Of a stretch of 8,007 nt of DNA, positions 1 to 5,901 are shown piece after piece. The stretch lies in the NCBI GenBank assembly GCA_030667645.1, contig DAOUVM010000101.1, positions 1-8,007 of the forward strand, given 5' to 3'. Positions within the stretch are counted from its first letter, which is position 1. Every line of letters begins with the position of its first letter. Under the pieces are notes generated by a model. The model searched no databases. It had not been told where the DNA came from and was given only the letters and a program-made list of their open reading frames with translations. Source of the stretch: Ardenticatenales bacterium (lineage in GTDB: Bacteria; Chloroflexota; Anaerolineae; Promineifilales; UBA4811). Both the position numbers and the translations under genes were made by a program.

Positions 1-998
1 CGGATGCAGTATTCGAGCATGCCGATATCCACCACGCTGTTGCTCTTGGCCACTCCAATCAGATCGCAAAAGTTCCGAATCGCCTCCGGCGTGTATCCTC
101 GCCGGCGCAATCCCGATAGAGTGGGCATCCGCGGATCATCCCATCCGTCGACATGCCCGCCAGCCACAAGTTCCAGCAGCTTGCGCTTGCTCATTATCGT
201 ATAGCTGAGGTTCAGTCGTGCGAACTCGATCTGCTGTGGATGGTAGATGTCTAGAGCACCGAGATACCAATCGTACAGGGGCCGATTGTTCTCAAACTCC
301 AGGGTGCAAATCGAATGGGTGATCCCCTCGATCGAGTCGGATTGGCCATGAGCAAAGTCGTACATGGGATAGATGCACCACTTGTCGCCGGTTCTGTGAT
401 GCGTTGCCCGTAGAATCCGATACATGACCGGGTCCCGCAAGTTCGGATTTGGGGCTGCCATGTCGATCCTTGCTCGGAGTACGCGGGAGCCATCCTCGAA
501 TTCCCTGGCCCGCATGCGCTCGAACAGGTCCAGGTTCTCCTCAATGGAGCGGTCACGATATGGACTCTCGGTGCCGGGTTTGGTCAGCGTGCCACGGTAA
601 CGGCGGATCTCTTCGGCGCTCAAGTCGCAGACGTAAGCCTTGCCAGCCTTCACGAGCTGCACTGCGAACTGGTAGAGAGGCTCAAAGTAATCTGACGCGT
701 AATATAGTCGATCCGCCCAGTCGAACCCAAGCCATCGGATATCCTCCTGGATCGACTCTACATATTCTGTTTCCTCTTTGATGGGGTTGGTGTCATCGAA
801 CCGCAGATTGTACAGACCGCCGAAATCCTGCGCGATTCCAAAGTTTAGGCAGATCGATTTGGCGTGCCCGATGTGCAGATAGCCGTTCGGCTCGGGTGGA
901 AATCGAGTGTGAACCCGGCCGTCGTATCTGTTCGTCGTCAAGTCTTCTGCAATGATGTCTCGGATAAAATCGGTGCTAGTAGACTCGGTCATCATCAT
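1..998 (-). CDS. glnS: Glutaminyl-tRNA synthetase (GlnRS), N-terminal part; 3' end outside the window
   Basis: Class I aminoacyl-tRNA synthetase that joins glutamine to tRNA-Gln in the cytoplasm using ATP. About 332 codons are visible and the frame is still open at base 1, so the C-terminal anticodon-binding beta-barrels are missing. The catalytic core is clear: PPEPNGYLHIGHAKS with HIGH at residues 42-45, then RFDDTNP, then SYTIMSKRKL with MSKRK at 269-273 (the KMSKS-type loop in its GlnRS form). The segment WCIYPMYDFAHGQSDSIEGI is also GlnRS-like rather than GluRS-like. The start is a run ATGATGATG at 998-990; the first or second ATG is best placed by the GGAG at 1009-1006. A tRNA-Gln gene lies about 1 kb upstream on the same strand, and gltX beyond it. 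No convincing promoter is seen just upstream, so it may be read from the methyltransferase promoter. Confidence 0.97.
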   Translation of the reverse strand, partial: MMMTESTSTDFIRDIIAEDLTTNRYDGRVHTRFPPEPNGYLHIGHAKSICLNFGIAQDFGGLYNLRFDDTNPIKEETEYVESIQEDIRWLGFDWADRLYYASDYFEPLYQFAVQLVKAGKAYVCDLSAEEIRRYRGTLTKPGTESPYRDRSIEENLDLFERMRAREFEDGSRVLRARIDMAAPNPNLRDPVMYRILRATHHRTGDKWCIYPMYDFAHGQSDSIEGITHSICTLEFENNRPLYDWYLGALDIYHPQQIEFARLNLSYTIMSKRKLLELVAGGHVDGWDDPRMPTLSGLRRRGYTPEAIRNFCDLIGVAKSNSVVDIGMLEYCI

Positions 999-1213
999 CT
1001 TGACTCTCCGTCTGGCTGTCTTCCTGGCAGTTGAGGCTGGTAGCGCTGCGTTTTAGCCGCGCCCGGCGCAAATCGCAGTCGAATTTCGCCCTGCTCGTTC
1101 AGCACTATCGGTGTGCGGATCCTCCGCCGGGAGAGAGCTCCCCCGAAGGAAGCCAACTCCACGACGCGTGCGATAGCCCGGTCGGGTGCACGCGCGTGCC
1201 GGCCCGCGTACAT
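995..1213 (-). CDS. Possible small hypothetical protein, 72 aa
   Basis: An open frame fills most of the 222-bp gap between the methyltransferase gene and glnS. From the ATG at 1213 it encodes 72 residues starting MYAGRHARAPDRAIARVVEL and containing IVLNEQGEIRLRF; a TTG at 1249 inside the previous gene could extend it to 84. Its TGA (997-995) overlaps the ATGATGATG start of glnS, the usual layout of translationally coupled genes, and third codon positions lean moderately to G/C. Against it: the product is short, very arginine-rich and matches no family I recognise, and the nearest Shine-Dalgarno-like bases (AGGGA near 1225) are rather far from the ATG. It may be only a chance open frame in GC-rich spacer DNA. 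Confidence 0.25.
   Translation of the reverse strand: MYAGRHARAPDRAIARVVELASFGGALSRRRIRTPIVLNEQGEIRLRFAPGAAKTQRYQPQLPGRQPDGESR
1006..1009 (-). promoter_or_regulatory. Ribosome binding site of glnS
   Basis: GGAG on the minus strand, seven bases before the first of three consecutive ATG codons. It supports initiation at 998 (or 995) rather than at an internal codon. Confidence 0.7.
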
Positions 1214-1220
1214 TGTCCAT

Positions 1221-1712
1221 CTAATCCCTTCGCTTGAGCTTCCGGACAATGCCCGATACGATATTCAGCCTCGGCACTTGCTGGATATACGTCTCGTAAT
1301 CTACGCCGAACCTGTCCACGAGTTCCTGATCGGCATTTCTGGTGATCTGATCAATGCTTGCTATCCCAATCACAGCCAAAATGACAATCAACCACTGCTG
1401 GCTGGCCAACATTGCCGCCGGGTACATTAAGAGCCAACCAAGATAGAGAGGATGACGTACGATCGAATAGACCCCACCCGTCACCACCACCGTTGTGGCG
1501 GTAAAATCTCCTCCCGCTTGAGGATTCCCCTTTCTTCTCAGAGTGACCATTGCGAGCACAATGAGCAGAATACCCACTCCAACGATGACGTTGCCCACAG
1601 CCAAGAGAGCCTGACTTGAGGGGTTATGAAAGGACAGGATAAACAGTAGCCAGCAGAGAACGATGGTAGTGCTTGCGATGGGAAAAGCCAGAGTGCTTGA
1701 TCGCGATTTCAT
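1221..1712 (-). CDS. Isoprenylcysteine carboxyl methyltransferase family membrane protein
   Basis: A 163-aa integral membrane protein. Hydrophobic segments lie at about residues 11-29, 37-57, 89-103 and 104-121. The family signature is TGGVYSIVRHPLYLGW at 78-93 (RHPLY 86-90), followed by a C-terminal FGVDYETYIQQVPRL at 135-149. This matches the ICMT/PEMT-type fold, whose members move a methyl group from S-adenosylmethionine to lipophilic substrates at the membrane. Bacterial members mostly have unknown substrates, so none is assigned. The acidic pair usually found before the FGxxY block (EE-x-x-L) reads A-D here. The frame is open up to 1865, but the ATG at 1712 is preferred: GGAAGG sits just before it, and a TATAAT promoter element lies inside the longer frame. 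It follows the tRNA-Gln terminator and precedes glnS, with no obvious functional link to either. Confidence 0.85.
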   Translation of the reverse strand: MKSRSSTLAFPIASTTIVLCWLLFILSFHNPSSQALLAVGNVIVGVGILLIVLAMVTLRRKGNPQAGGDFTATTVVVTGGVYSIVRHPLYLGWLLMYPAAMLASQQWLIVILAVIGIASIDQITRNADQELVDRFGVDYETYIQQVPRLNIVSGIVRKLKRRD

Positions 1713-1739
1713 TACCTTCCGTCTCTTGGTATCCGAGAA

Positions 1740-1755
1740 TGGGTTGAGCAACCCA
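1740..1755 (-). repeat. Perfect inverted repeat in the methyltransferase leader
   Basis: TGGGTT-GAGC-AACCCA can form a six-pair stem with a four-base loop, ending 27 bases before the ATG at 1712. No T-run follows on either strand, so it is not a terminator. If the promoter at 1816-1844 is used, it lies in the 5' untranslated region. Confidence 0.35.
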
Positions 1756-1815
1756 CTGACCTCCGGATCGCTTGGTGGATTCGCAACCGAGCTTCCATGA
1801 TCAAGACCTAAACCA

Positions 1816-1844
1816 ATTATACGGCATTCCACAGGTAACGCTAC
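1816..1844 (-). promoter_or_regulatory. Probable promoter of the methyltransferase gene
   Basis: A perfect -10 hexamer TATAAT lies at 1821-1816 on the minus strand. The matching -35 (around 1844-1839, GTAGCG) is poor, so the promoter may be weak or activator-dependent. It would give a leader of roughly 100 bases. The rest of the gap from 1866 to the tRNA terminator at 1988 shows nothing I can name. Confidence 0.4.
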
Positions 1845-1987
1845 ACCTGGGGCACAGGGACCCATCCAGACGGCATAGGGGTATCAGTGGCGCGACGACC
1901 ATCAAGCTGGCCTGGGCTGGCTGGCGGCAATCTGGCGTTCTGGATCCGCTTGCGCTGGCCGGCCGGGAGAGTGTGCCTGCGCTCCAC

Positions 1988-2024
1988 AAAAAACACCCCG
2001 CCGCTGGAACGGCTGGGCGTTTTT
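1988..2024 (-). terminator. Rho-independent terminator after tRNA-Gln
   Basis: Read on the minus strand, an A-run and GC-rich arm (AAAAACGCCCAGCCG) pair across the loop TTCCAG with CGGCGGGGTGTTTTTT. The stem has two internal mismatches and ends in six Ts at 1993-1988. It begins five bases after the CCA end of the tRNA. The A and T runs flank both sides, so it could also stop plus-strand transcription. Confidence 0.85.
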
Positions 2025-2028
2025 CAGT

Positions 2029-2102
2029 TGGCTGAGGGACCTGGATTCGAACCAGGAACGACGGATTCAGAGTCCGCTGTTTTACCGTTAAACTATCCCT
2101 CA
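2029..2102 (-). tRNA. tRNA-Gln (anticodon CUG), CCA encoded
   Basis: A complete 74-base cloverleaf: acceptor stem TGAGGGA/TCCCTCA, D stem GTTT/AAAC with loop AACGGTA, anticodon stem GCGGA/TCCGT (one G-U pair) with loop CTCTGAA, variable region CGTT, T stem CCTGG/CCAGG with loop TTCGAAT, discriminator G and encoded CCA. The anticodon CTG reads the glutamine codon CAG. The first pair is U1-A72 and the discriminator is G73, both known recognition features for bacterial GlnRS. It has its own promoter at 2113-2141 and terminator at 1988-2024, and sits between gltX and glnS. Confidence 0.97.
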
Positions 2103-2112
2103 ATGCGGCTGG

Positions 2113-2141
2113 ATTCTACCATAGGCATGGTGGGCTGGCAA
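2113..2141 (-). promoter_or_regulatory. Promoter of tRNA-Gln
   Basis: On the minus strand, -35 TTGCCA (2141-2136) is separated by exactly 17 bases from -10 TAGAAT (2118-2113). The -10 is preceded by TGG, giving an extended -10 (TGnTAGAAT). Ten bases separate the -10 from the mature tRNA 5' end, so the primary transcript would carry only a few extra 5' bases for RNase P to remove. Confidence 0.8.
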
Positions 2142-2199
2142 GAAAAGACCGCCAGGAACACGGACATCAGCCGCGTTCGCTAGCTTGGTTTGGTCCTTC

Positions 2200-3696
2200 T
2201 CAATCTCTTGGCGACAGCCCCTCAAGATGGCTCAAGGCCCGATCGATCCGGGCCAGCGTCTGGTTCCGGCCCAGTGCTGACAGGGTGCCAAAGAGGGGAG
2301 GGGCCACTTTTTGGCCGGTGACTGCTACCCGGATGATGCCAAAGAGCGGTCCTGGCTTTAGGTTCATCTTGCCTGCCAACTGGCGCAGGCCCTCTTCCAG
2401 GTTCACACTGTCAAATTTGCACAGGCTAGCCAGCATGTCCCGCGCTTGCTGCAAGGCGGCGAGAGAACTGGCGGCGTCCATCTTTTTCCCTATCAGCAAC
2501 GTGGGTTCGTAACGTAGCTCCGTGGCAAAGAAGAAACCCATCCAGTCTACCGCGTCCTTTAGCGTCTTTATGCGTTCCTGGATGAGTGGCGTGGCGCGGA
2601 CCAGCATGTCGGCGACGACGGCGAGGCCAGCCTCTTCAAGAAACGGCCGGATGGCAACTGATAGAGTCTCTGGTTTCATGCGGCGGATGTAGACGCCATT
2701 GAGCCATTCGAGCTTGCTGTAGGGTAGGCGAGCTGGCGACGGGTTAACATCTTTGAGGTCAAAGCGCGGAATCGCCTCCGCCAGGCTGAACACCTCGCGA
2801 TCATCCCCGAACGCCCATCCTACGTTGCAGAGAAAGTTGGCGACTGCCTGTGGAAAATATCCGGCCGAGCGAAACTCGCGCACCTGGATCAGCACTTCCT
2901 GGCCGCCGTCGGTGAAGGCCTGAGACCGTTTGCTCAGCTTTCCCTTGCCGCTGGGGTTCAGAATCAGTGGCGCGTGAGCGTAGATAGGTTTCTCCCAGCC
3001 AAGCGCCTCGTACATCAGGGCATGGAGCGGAGCTGTCGGGATCCACTCATCGGCTCGTACGATGTGCGATATCTCCATAAAGTGGTCATCAACCACATTG
3101 GCCAGATGGTAGGTGGGAAAGCCGTCCGACTTTAGCAGAACCAAGTCCTCTAGCTGATCGTGCTCAAAGGTGATGTGGTCCCGGATCAGGTCGTGGATAG
3201 TCGTAGCGCCTTGCAGGGGAGTCTTGAAGCGGATGACATAGGGGGCGCTGGCGCTCTCCAATTCAGCAATTTGAGTGGACGTCAGAAAGCGGCAGTGACG
3301 ATCATAACCGGCTCTTTGGCCGGCCCTTTGCTGTTCCTGACGGGCCGCTCTGAGTTGCTCCGCTGAACACCAGCACTTGTAGGCGTGACCGAGTTCAACC
3401 AGCCGGTGGCCCCATTCGCGGTACAGATCGGTCCGCTGGGACTGAAAGTAGGGACCATGCTTTCCGTTGGTCATGGGGCCTTCGTCCCAGTCGAGCCCCA
3501 ACCAGCGGAGGCCGCTCACAAAGTCATCCAGCGCTTCAGGCACAAACCGGCTGCGGTCCGTGTCCTCAATTCGCAGGATGAAAGCGCCGCCATGACGGCG
3601 GGCGAAGAGCCAGTTAAAGAGCGCCGTGCGGGCGCTGCCGATATGCAATGGACCAGTCGGACTGGGAGCAAACCGGACGCGGACTTTTTCCTTCAT
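2200..3696 (-). CDS. gltX: Glutamyl-tRNA synthetase (GluRS)
   Basis: Full-length 498-aa class I synthetase that charges tRNA-Glu with glutamate in the cytoplasm. FAPSPTGPLHIGSARTALFN carries the HIGH-type motif at residues 18-21, and GKGKLSKRSQ carries the KMSKS-type motif KLSKR at 253-257. A zinc-site-like pattern is present: C108-x-C110, then Y131 and C135 in YDRHCRFL, as in E. coli-type GluRS. The C-terminal third (about 330-498) is the helical anticodon-binding region. The ATG at 3696 overlaps the rodA TGA (ATGA), with no strong Shine-Dalgarno, so translation is probably coupled to rodA. A GlnRS gene is nearby, so this enzyme is probably discriminating (tRNA-Glu only), but I cannot prove that from sequence. 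No convincing terminator follows it before the tRNA-Gln promoter. Confidence 0.97.
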   Translation of the reverse strand: MKEKVRVRFAPSPTGPLHIGSARTALFNWLFARRHGGAFILRIEDTDRSRFVPEALDDFVSGLRWLGLDWDEGPMTNGKHGPYFQSQRTDLYREWGHRLVELGHAYKCWCSAEQLRAARQEQQRAGQRAGYDRHCRFLTSTQIAELESASAPYVIRFKTPLQGATTIHDLIRDHITFEHDQLEDLVLLKSDGFPTYHLANVVDDHFMEISHIVRADEWIPTAPLHALMYEALGWEKPIYAHAPLILNPSGKGKLSKRSQAFTDGGQEVLIQVREFRSAGYFPQAVANFLCNVGWAFGDDREVFSLAEAIPRFDLKDVNPSPARLPYSKLEWLNGVYIRRMKPETLSVAIRPFLEEAGLAVVADMLVRATPLIQERIKTLKDAVDWMGFFFATELRYEPTLLIGKKMDAASSLAALQQARDMLASLCKFDSVNLEEGLRQLAGKMNLKPGPLFGIIRVAVTGQKVAPPLFGTLSALGRNQTLARIDRALSHLEGLSPRD

Positions 3697-4787
3697 CGCT
3701 TGAACTCGTATTGCTGATTGCGCATGAGCACGCTTTCCACCAGGCCAATGCCAAACAGCAGAGTGACCAGAGAGCTTCCCCCATAACTGACAAACGGCAG
3801 CGTCAACCCGGTGACTGGCAGCAACTGGAGGTTCATTCCGATGCTAACGGCGGTTTGGAAGAAAATCAGGGCGGCAATTCCATAGCAGAGAAACGCGCCG
3901 GCCGGCTCTCTGGACAGCCTGGCGACCCGCAGTATGCGAAAGATGAGGATGGCTATCAACGCCAAGATGACCAGCGCACCTACCATCCCTACTTCCTCGG
4001 CGATGACCGAGAAGATAAAGTCGGTATGGCGAACACGCAAGAAACGCAACTGGCTCTGACTGCCGAGAAGGTACCCTTTGCCAAGCAGGCCGCCAGATCC
4101 GATGGCGATGAGCGCCTGGCGAATATTGTACTCCTGGTCAGGTACTAGGCTGGGGTTAATAAAGGCAAGGATGCGCTGTTTTTGGTACAGTTCCATCAAG
4201 GGCCAGAGAATGGGGATGGCCATCAGCCCGGTCGCGGCAATCGATCCCACGTGGAGCCACCGCATTCCTGCCAGCCAGATCATCACAAACCAGATGACCA
4301 TCATTTCCACACTCATCCCCAGGTCGGGCTGGAGAAAGAGAAACAGAACCGGTACCATCATGTAGACAAACGAGAGCAGTACGGTGGACACCTCTCTGAT
4401 CCTGTCTCGACGGGACGCAAGGAACTGGGACAGGCTGACGATAAGAAGCATTTTCGTCAGCTCGGAAGGCTGCACTGCCCCCTCCAACAACCAGCGGCGC
4501 GCCCCTGCTTCGCCAAAGTTCCCGCTCAGGAAAATGAGGAACAATAACACCAACACAAGGCCATAGATCCACCAGTGGGCTGCCATCAGGTTGCGATAGT
4601 CAAGACCAGCAACCAACAGCGCTATGAGCAGGCCAAAGATGCCATAGATGATCTGCCGCTGAACCAGATCAGCCAGGCTTTCCACGTCCAGAGTCGCACT
4701 GTTGATGAATGCGATGCCCATGATGGTCAGGACTAGACCTACAGTGAGCATCCAGGGGTCAAAGTGACGCCAGAGCCGCGTAGTCAT
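3693..4787 (-). CDS. rodA: Rod-shape determining peptidoglycan glycosyltransferase RodA (SEDS family)
   Basis: A 364-aa polytopic membrane protein with about ten hydrophobic segments. SEDS proteins polymerise lipid II into glycan strands; RodA does so for side-wall elongation together with a class B PBP. Motifs: GARRWL 95-100, QPSELTK 106-112, LQPDLG 152-157, GKGYLLG 236-242, RHTDFIFSVIAEEVG 253-267 (the Asp at 256 sits in the block containing the residue reported essential in RodA enzymes) and PVTGLTLPFVSYGGSS 324-339. The HTDFIFSVIAEE wording and position beside the min genes favour RodA over FtsW. The ATG at 4787 overlaps the minE TGA by four bases, and its own stop overlaps the gltX ATG, so the unit looks translationally coupled. 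An mrdA/PBP2 partner and mreBCD are not in the window. Confidence 0.93.
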   Translation of the reverse strand: MTTRLWRHFDPWMLTVGLVLTIMGIAFINSATLDVESLADLVQRQIIYGIFGLLIALLVAGLDYRNLMAAHWWIYGLVLVLLFLIFLSGNFGEAGARRWLLEGAVQPSELTKMLLIVSLSQFLASRRDRIREVSTVLLSFVYMMVPVLFLFLQPDLGMSVEMMVIWFVMIWLAGMRWLHVGSIAATGLMAIPILWPLMELYQKQRILAFINPSLVPDQEYNIRQALIAIGSGGLLGKGYLLGSQSQLRFLRVRHTDFIFSVIAEEVGMVGALVILALIAILIFRILRVARLSREPAGAFLCYGIAALIFFQTAVSIGMNLQLLPVTGLTLPFVSYGGSSLVTLLFGIGLVESVLMRNQQYEFKR

Positions 4788-5041
4788 CTCTTTTTTGGCA
4801 TTAACGGAATATCCGCTACCAGACGGCAGGCCCGGCCATCCTGCTCTAGCGTGAAAACCACGCCCTCTCTATCCACGTCCACTCGCTGCCCTATTGCGGC
4901 GACGATCTCACTTCTGAGCAACTCGAGCATCCCGGGCGATAGATCACTGCGGTCGTGGATCAACACCATCTGCAGCCGGTCCCTGGCAATCTGACGGCTC
5001 GAAAGCTTTCTTTGTCTGAACAGCTTGCTCAACAGGCTCAC
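4784..5041 (-). CDS. minE: Cell division topological specificity factor MinE
   Basis: An 85-aa protein starting at GTG (5041). MinE stimulates the MinD ATPase and displaces MinC from membrane-bound MinD, driving the Min pattern that keeps the division site at mid-cell. The N-terminal SLLSKLF resembles the membrane-binding segment, ARDRLQMVLIHDRSDLSP (19-36) is the MinD-contact helix/strand, and residues 38-80 form the topological domain. The frame is open upstream to 5239 inside minD, but that part has no MinE character. The GTG is four bases after the minD stop, with GGGGG at 5053-5049 placed seven bases before it. Length matches the family (about 85-90 aa). The stop overlaps the rodA start. 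Confidence 0.93.
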   Translation of the reverse strand: MSLLSKLFRQRKLSSRQIARDRLQMVLIHDRSDLSPGMLELLRSEIVAAIGQRVDVDREGVVFTLEQDGRACRLVADIPLMPKKR

Positions 5042-5045
5042 TCTT

Positions 5046-5864
5046 TTACCCCCAAAGCCGCTTGAAAAGGCCGCGCAGACCGCGCTCCTGGGCCAGCGGC
5101 ATGAACGGGATCTCCTCTCCGACAATGCGTCTGGCGATGTTGCGGAAGGCCTGGCCAGCCACGGAGCGATCCTCCAGAGCGGCTGGCTGGCCGTGATTGG
5201 CGGCGACAAGCACCTGCTCGTCCTCGGGTACGATGCCAATCAGCTCGATCATCAACACATCAAGAATGTCGCCAATGTCCAGCATGTCGCCCCGGGCGAT
5301 CATCTCGGGCTTGAGCCGGTTGACGATCAGGCTCGGTGCTCCCTTTTCATCCGCTTCCACCAAACCGACAATCCGGTCCGAGTCGCGCACTGAGGAGACT
5401 TCAGGGTTGGTGATGATGATGACTCTGTCGGCCGGGGCGATGGCGTTGCGAAATCCCCGTTCAATTCCGGCCGGCGAGTCTATGAGAACGAAATCCTGCT
5501 CGCGGCGCAGGTCGTCGCAGATGAGCACCATGTCTGAGGGACTGACGGCTGTCTTGTCTCGCGTCTGGGCGGCAGGGAGAAGATGCAGCCCCTCCAGCCG
5601 TTTGTCCCGAATCATAGCCTGCCGCAGTTTGCATCGGCCTTCAATGACGTCTACCAGGTCGTACACGATCCGGTTCTCCAATCCCATCACGAGGTCAAGA
5701 TTGCGCAGCCCGACGTCCGCGTCGATTACGACGACCTTGTTCCCGAGTTGGGCCAGAGCCACTCCCAGGTTGGCTGTGGCAGTAGTCTTGCCTACTCCCG
5801 CCTTGCCAGATGTAATCGTGATGACTCGTGCTCCGTTGTTGAGCGATGTTGCTCCTACAGCCAT
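5046..5864 (-). CDS. minD: Septum site-determining ATPase MinD
   Basis: A 272-aa ParA/MinD-type ATPase that dimerises on the membrane with ATP and recruits MinC. The deviant Walker A is SGKAGVGKTT (signature Lys21, Lys26), with Ala22 where the family almost always has Gly. Further motifs: VVIDADVGLRNLDLVMG 45-61 (switch I region), a Walker B-like FVLIDSPAGIE 125-135, and ITNPEVSSVRDSDRI 151-165. The C-terminal FMPLAQERGLRGLFKRLWG is a typical amphipathic membrane-targeting helix. The start at 5864 has a purine-rich leader AGGTAGGATAGGTGGA just upstream. The gene begins 17 bp after the minC stop, with a stem-loop in the junction, and ends 4 bp before minE. Confidence 0.96.
   Translation of the reverse strand: MAVGATSLNNGARVITITSGKAGVGKTTATANLGVALAQLGNKVVVIDADVGLRNLDLVMGLENRIVYDLVDVIEGRCKLRQAMIRDKRLEGLHLLPAAQTRDKTAVSPSDMVLICDDLRREQDFVLIDSPAGIERGFRNAIAPADRVIIITNPEVSSVRDSDRIVGLVEADEKGAPSLIVNRLKPEMIARGDMLDIGDILDVLMIELIGIVPEDEQVLVAANHGQPAALEDRSVAGQAFRNIARRIVGEEIPFMPLAQERGLRGLFKRLWG
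5049..5053 (-). promoter_or_regulatory. Ribosome binding site that fixes the minE GTG start
   Basis: GGGGG within the last two minD codons lies seven bases before the GTG at 5041. This supports the short 85-aa MinE over the 151-residue extension of the same frame into minD. Confidence 0.55.
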
Positions 5865-5880
5865 TCCACCTATCCTACCT

Positions 5881-5901
5881 GCTATCGGCGGCCCCGATAG
5901 C
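5881..5901 (-). repeat. Stem-loop at the minC/minD junction
   Basis: GCTATCGG-GGCCG-CCGATAGC on the minus strand is a perfect eight-pair inverted repeat with a five-base loop. It contains the minC stop codon (TAG at 5884-5882) and ends just before the minD ribosome-binding region. No T-run follows, so it is not an intrinsic terminator. It may affect minD translation or transcript stability. Confidence 0.55.

Noticed and set aside
1056..1220. 54-codon frame starting at the ATG directly abutting the methyltransferase stop
   Set aside because: The translation is Arg/Gly/Pro-rich without any family resemblance and ends in mid-gap; less plausible than the alternative frame, which is itself doubtful.
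1713..1865. Longer methyltransferase starting at 1865 (214 aa)
   Set aside because: The extra 51 residues look like non-coding translation, a TATAAT element lies inside, and GGAAGG plus ATG at 1712 gives a normal-length family member.
2142..2199. Possible terminator after gltX
   Set aside because: Only a short CCG/CGG pairing before TCTTTTCTT is visible. Too weak to call; gltX transcripts may run through tRNA-Gln to the terminator at 1988-2024.
3648..4148. Plus-strand open frame of 166 codons opposite rodA
   Set aside because: Antisense shadow of a strongly supported rodA gene, with no recognisable product.
5042..5239. Extension of the minE frame upstream to an ATG at 5239, giving 151 aa
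   Set aside because: The added 66 residues lie wholly inside minD, have no MinE character, and the GTG at 5041 has a well-placed GGGGG and gives the normal MinE length.
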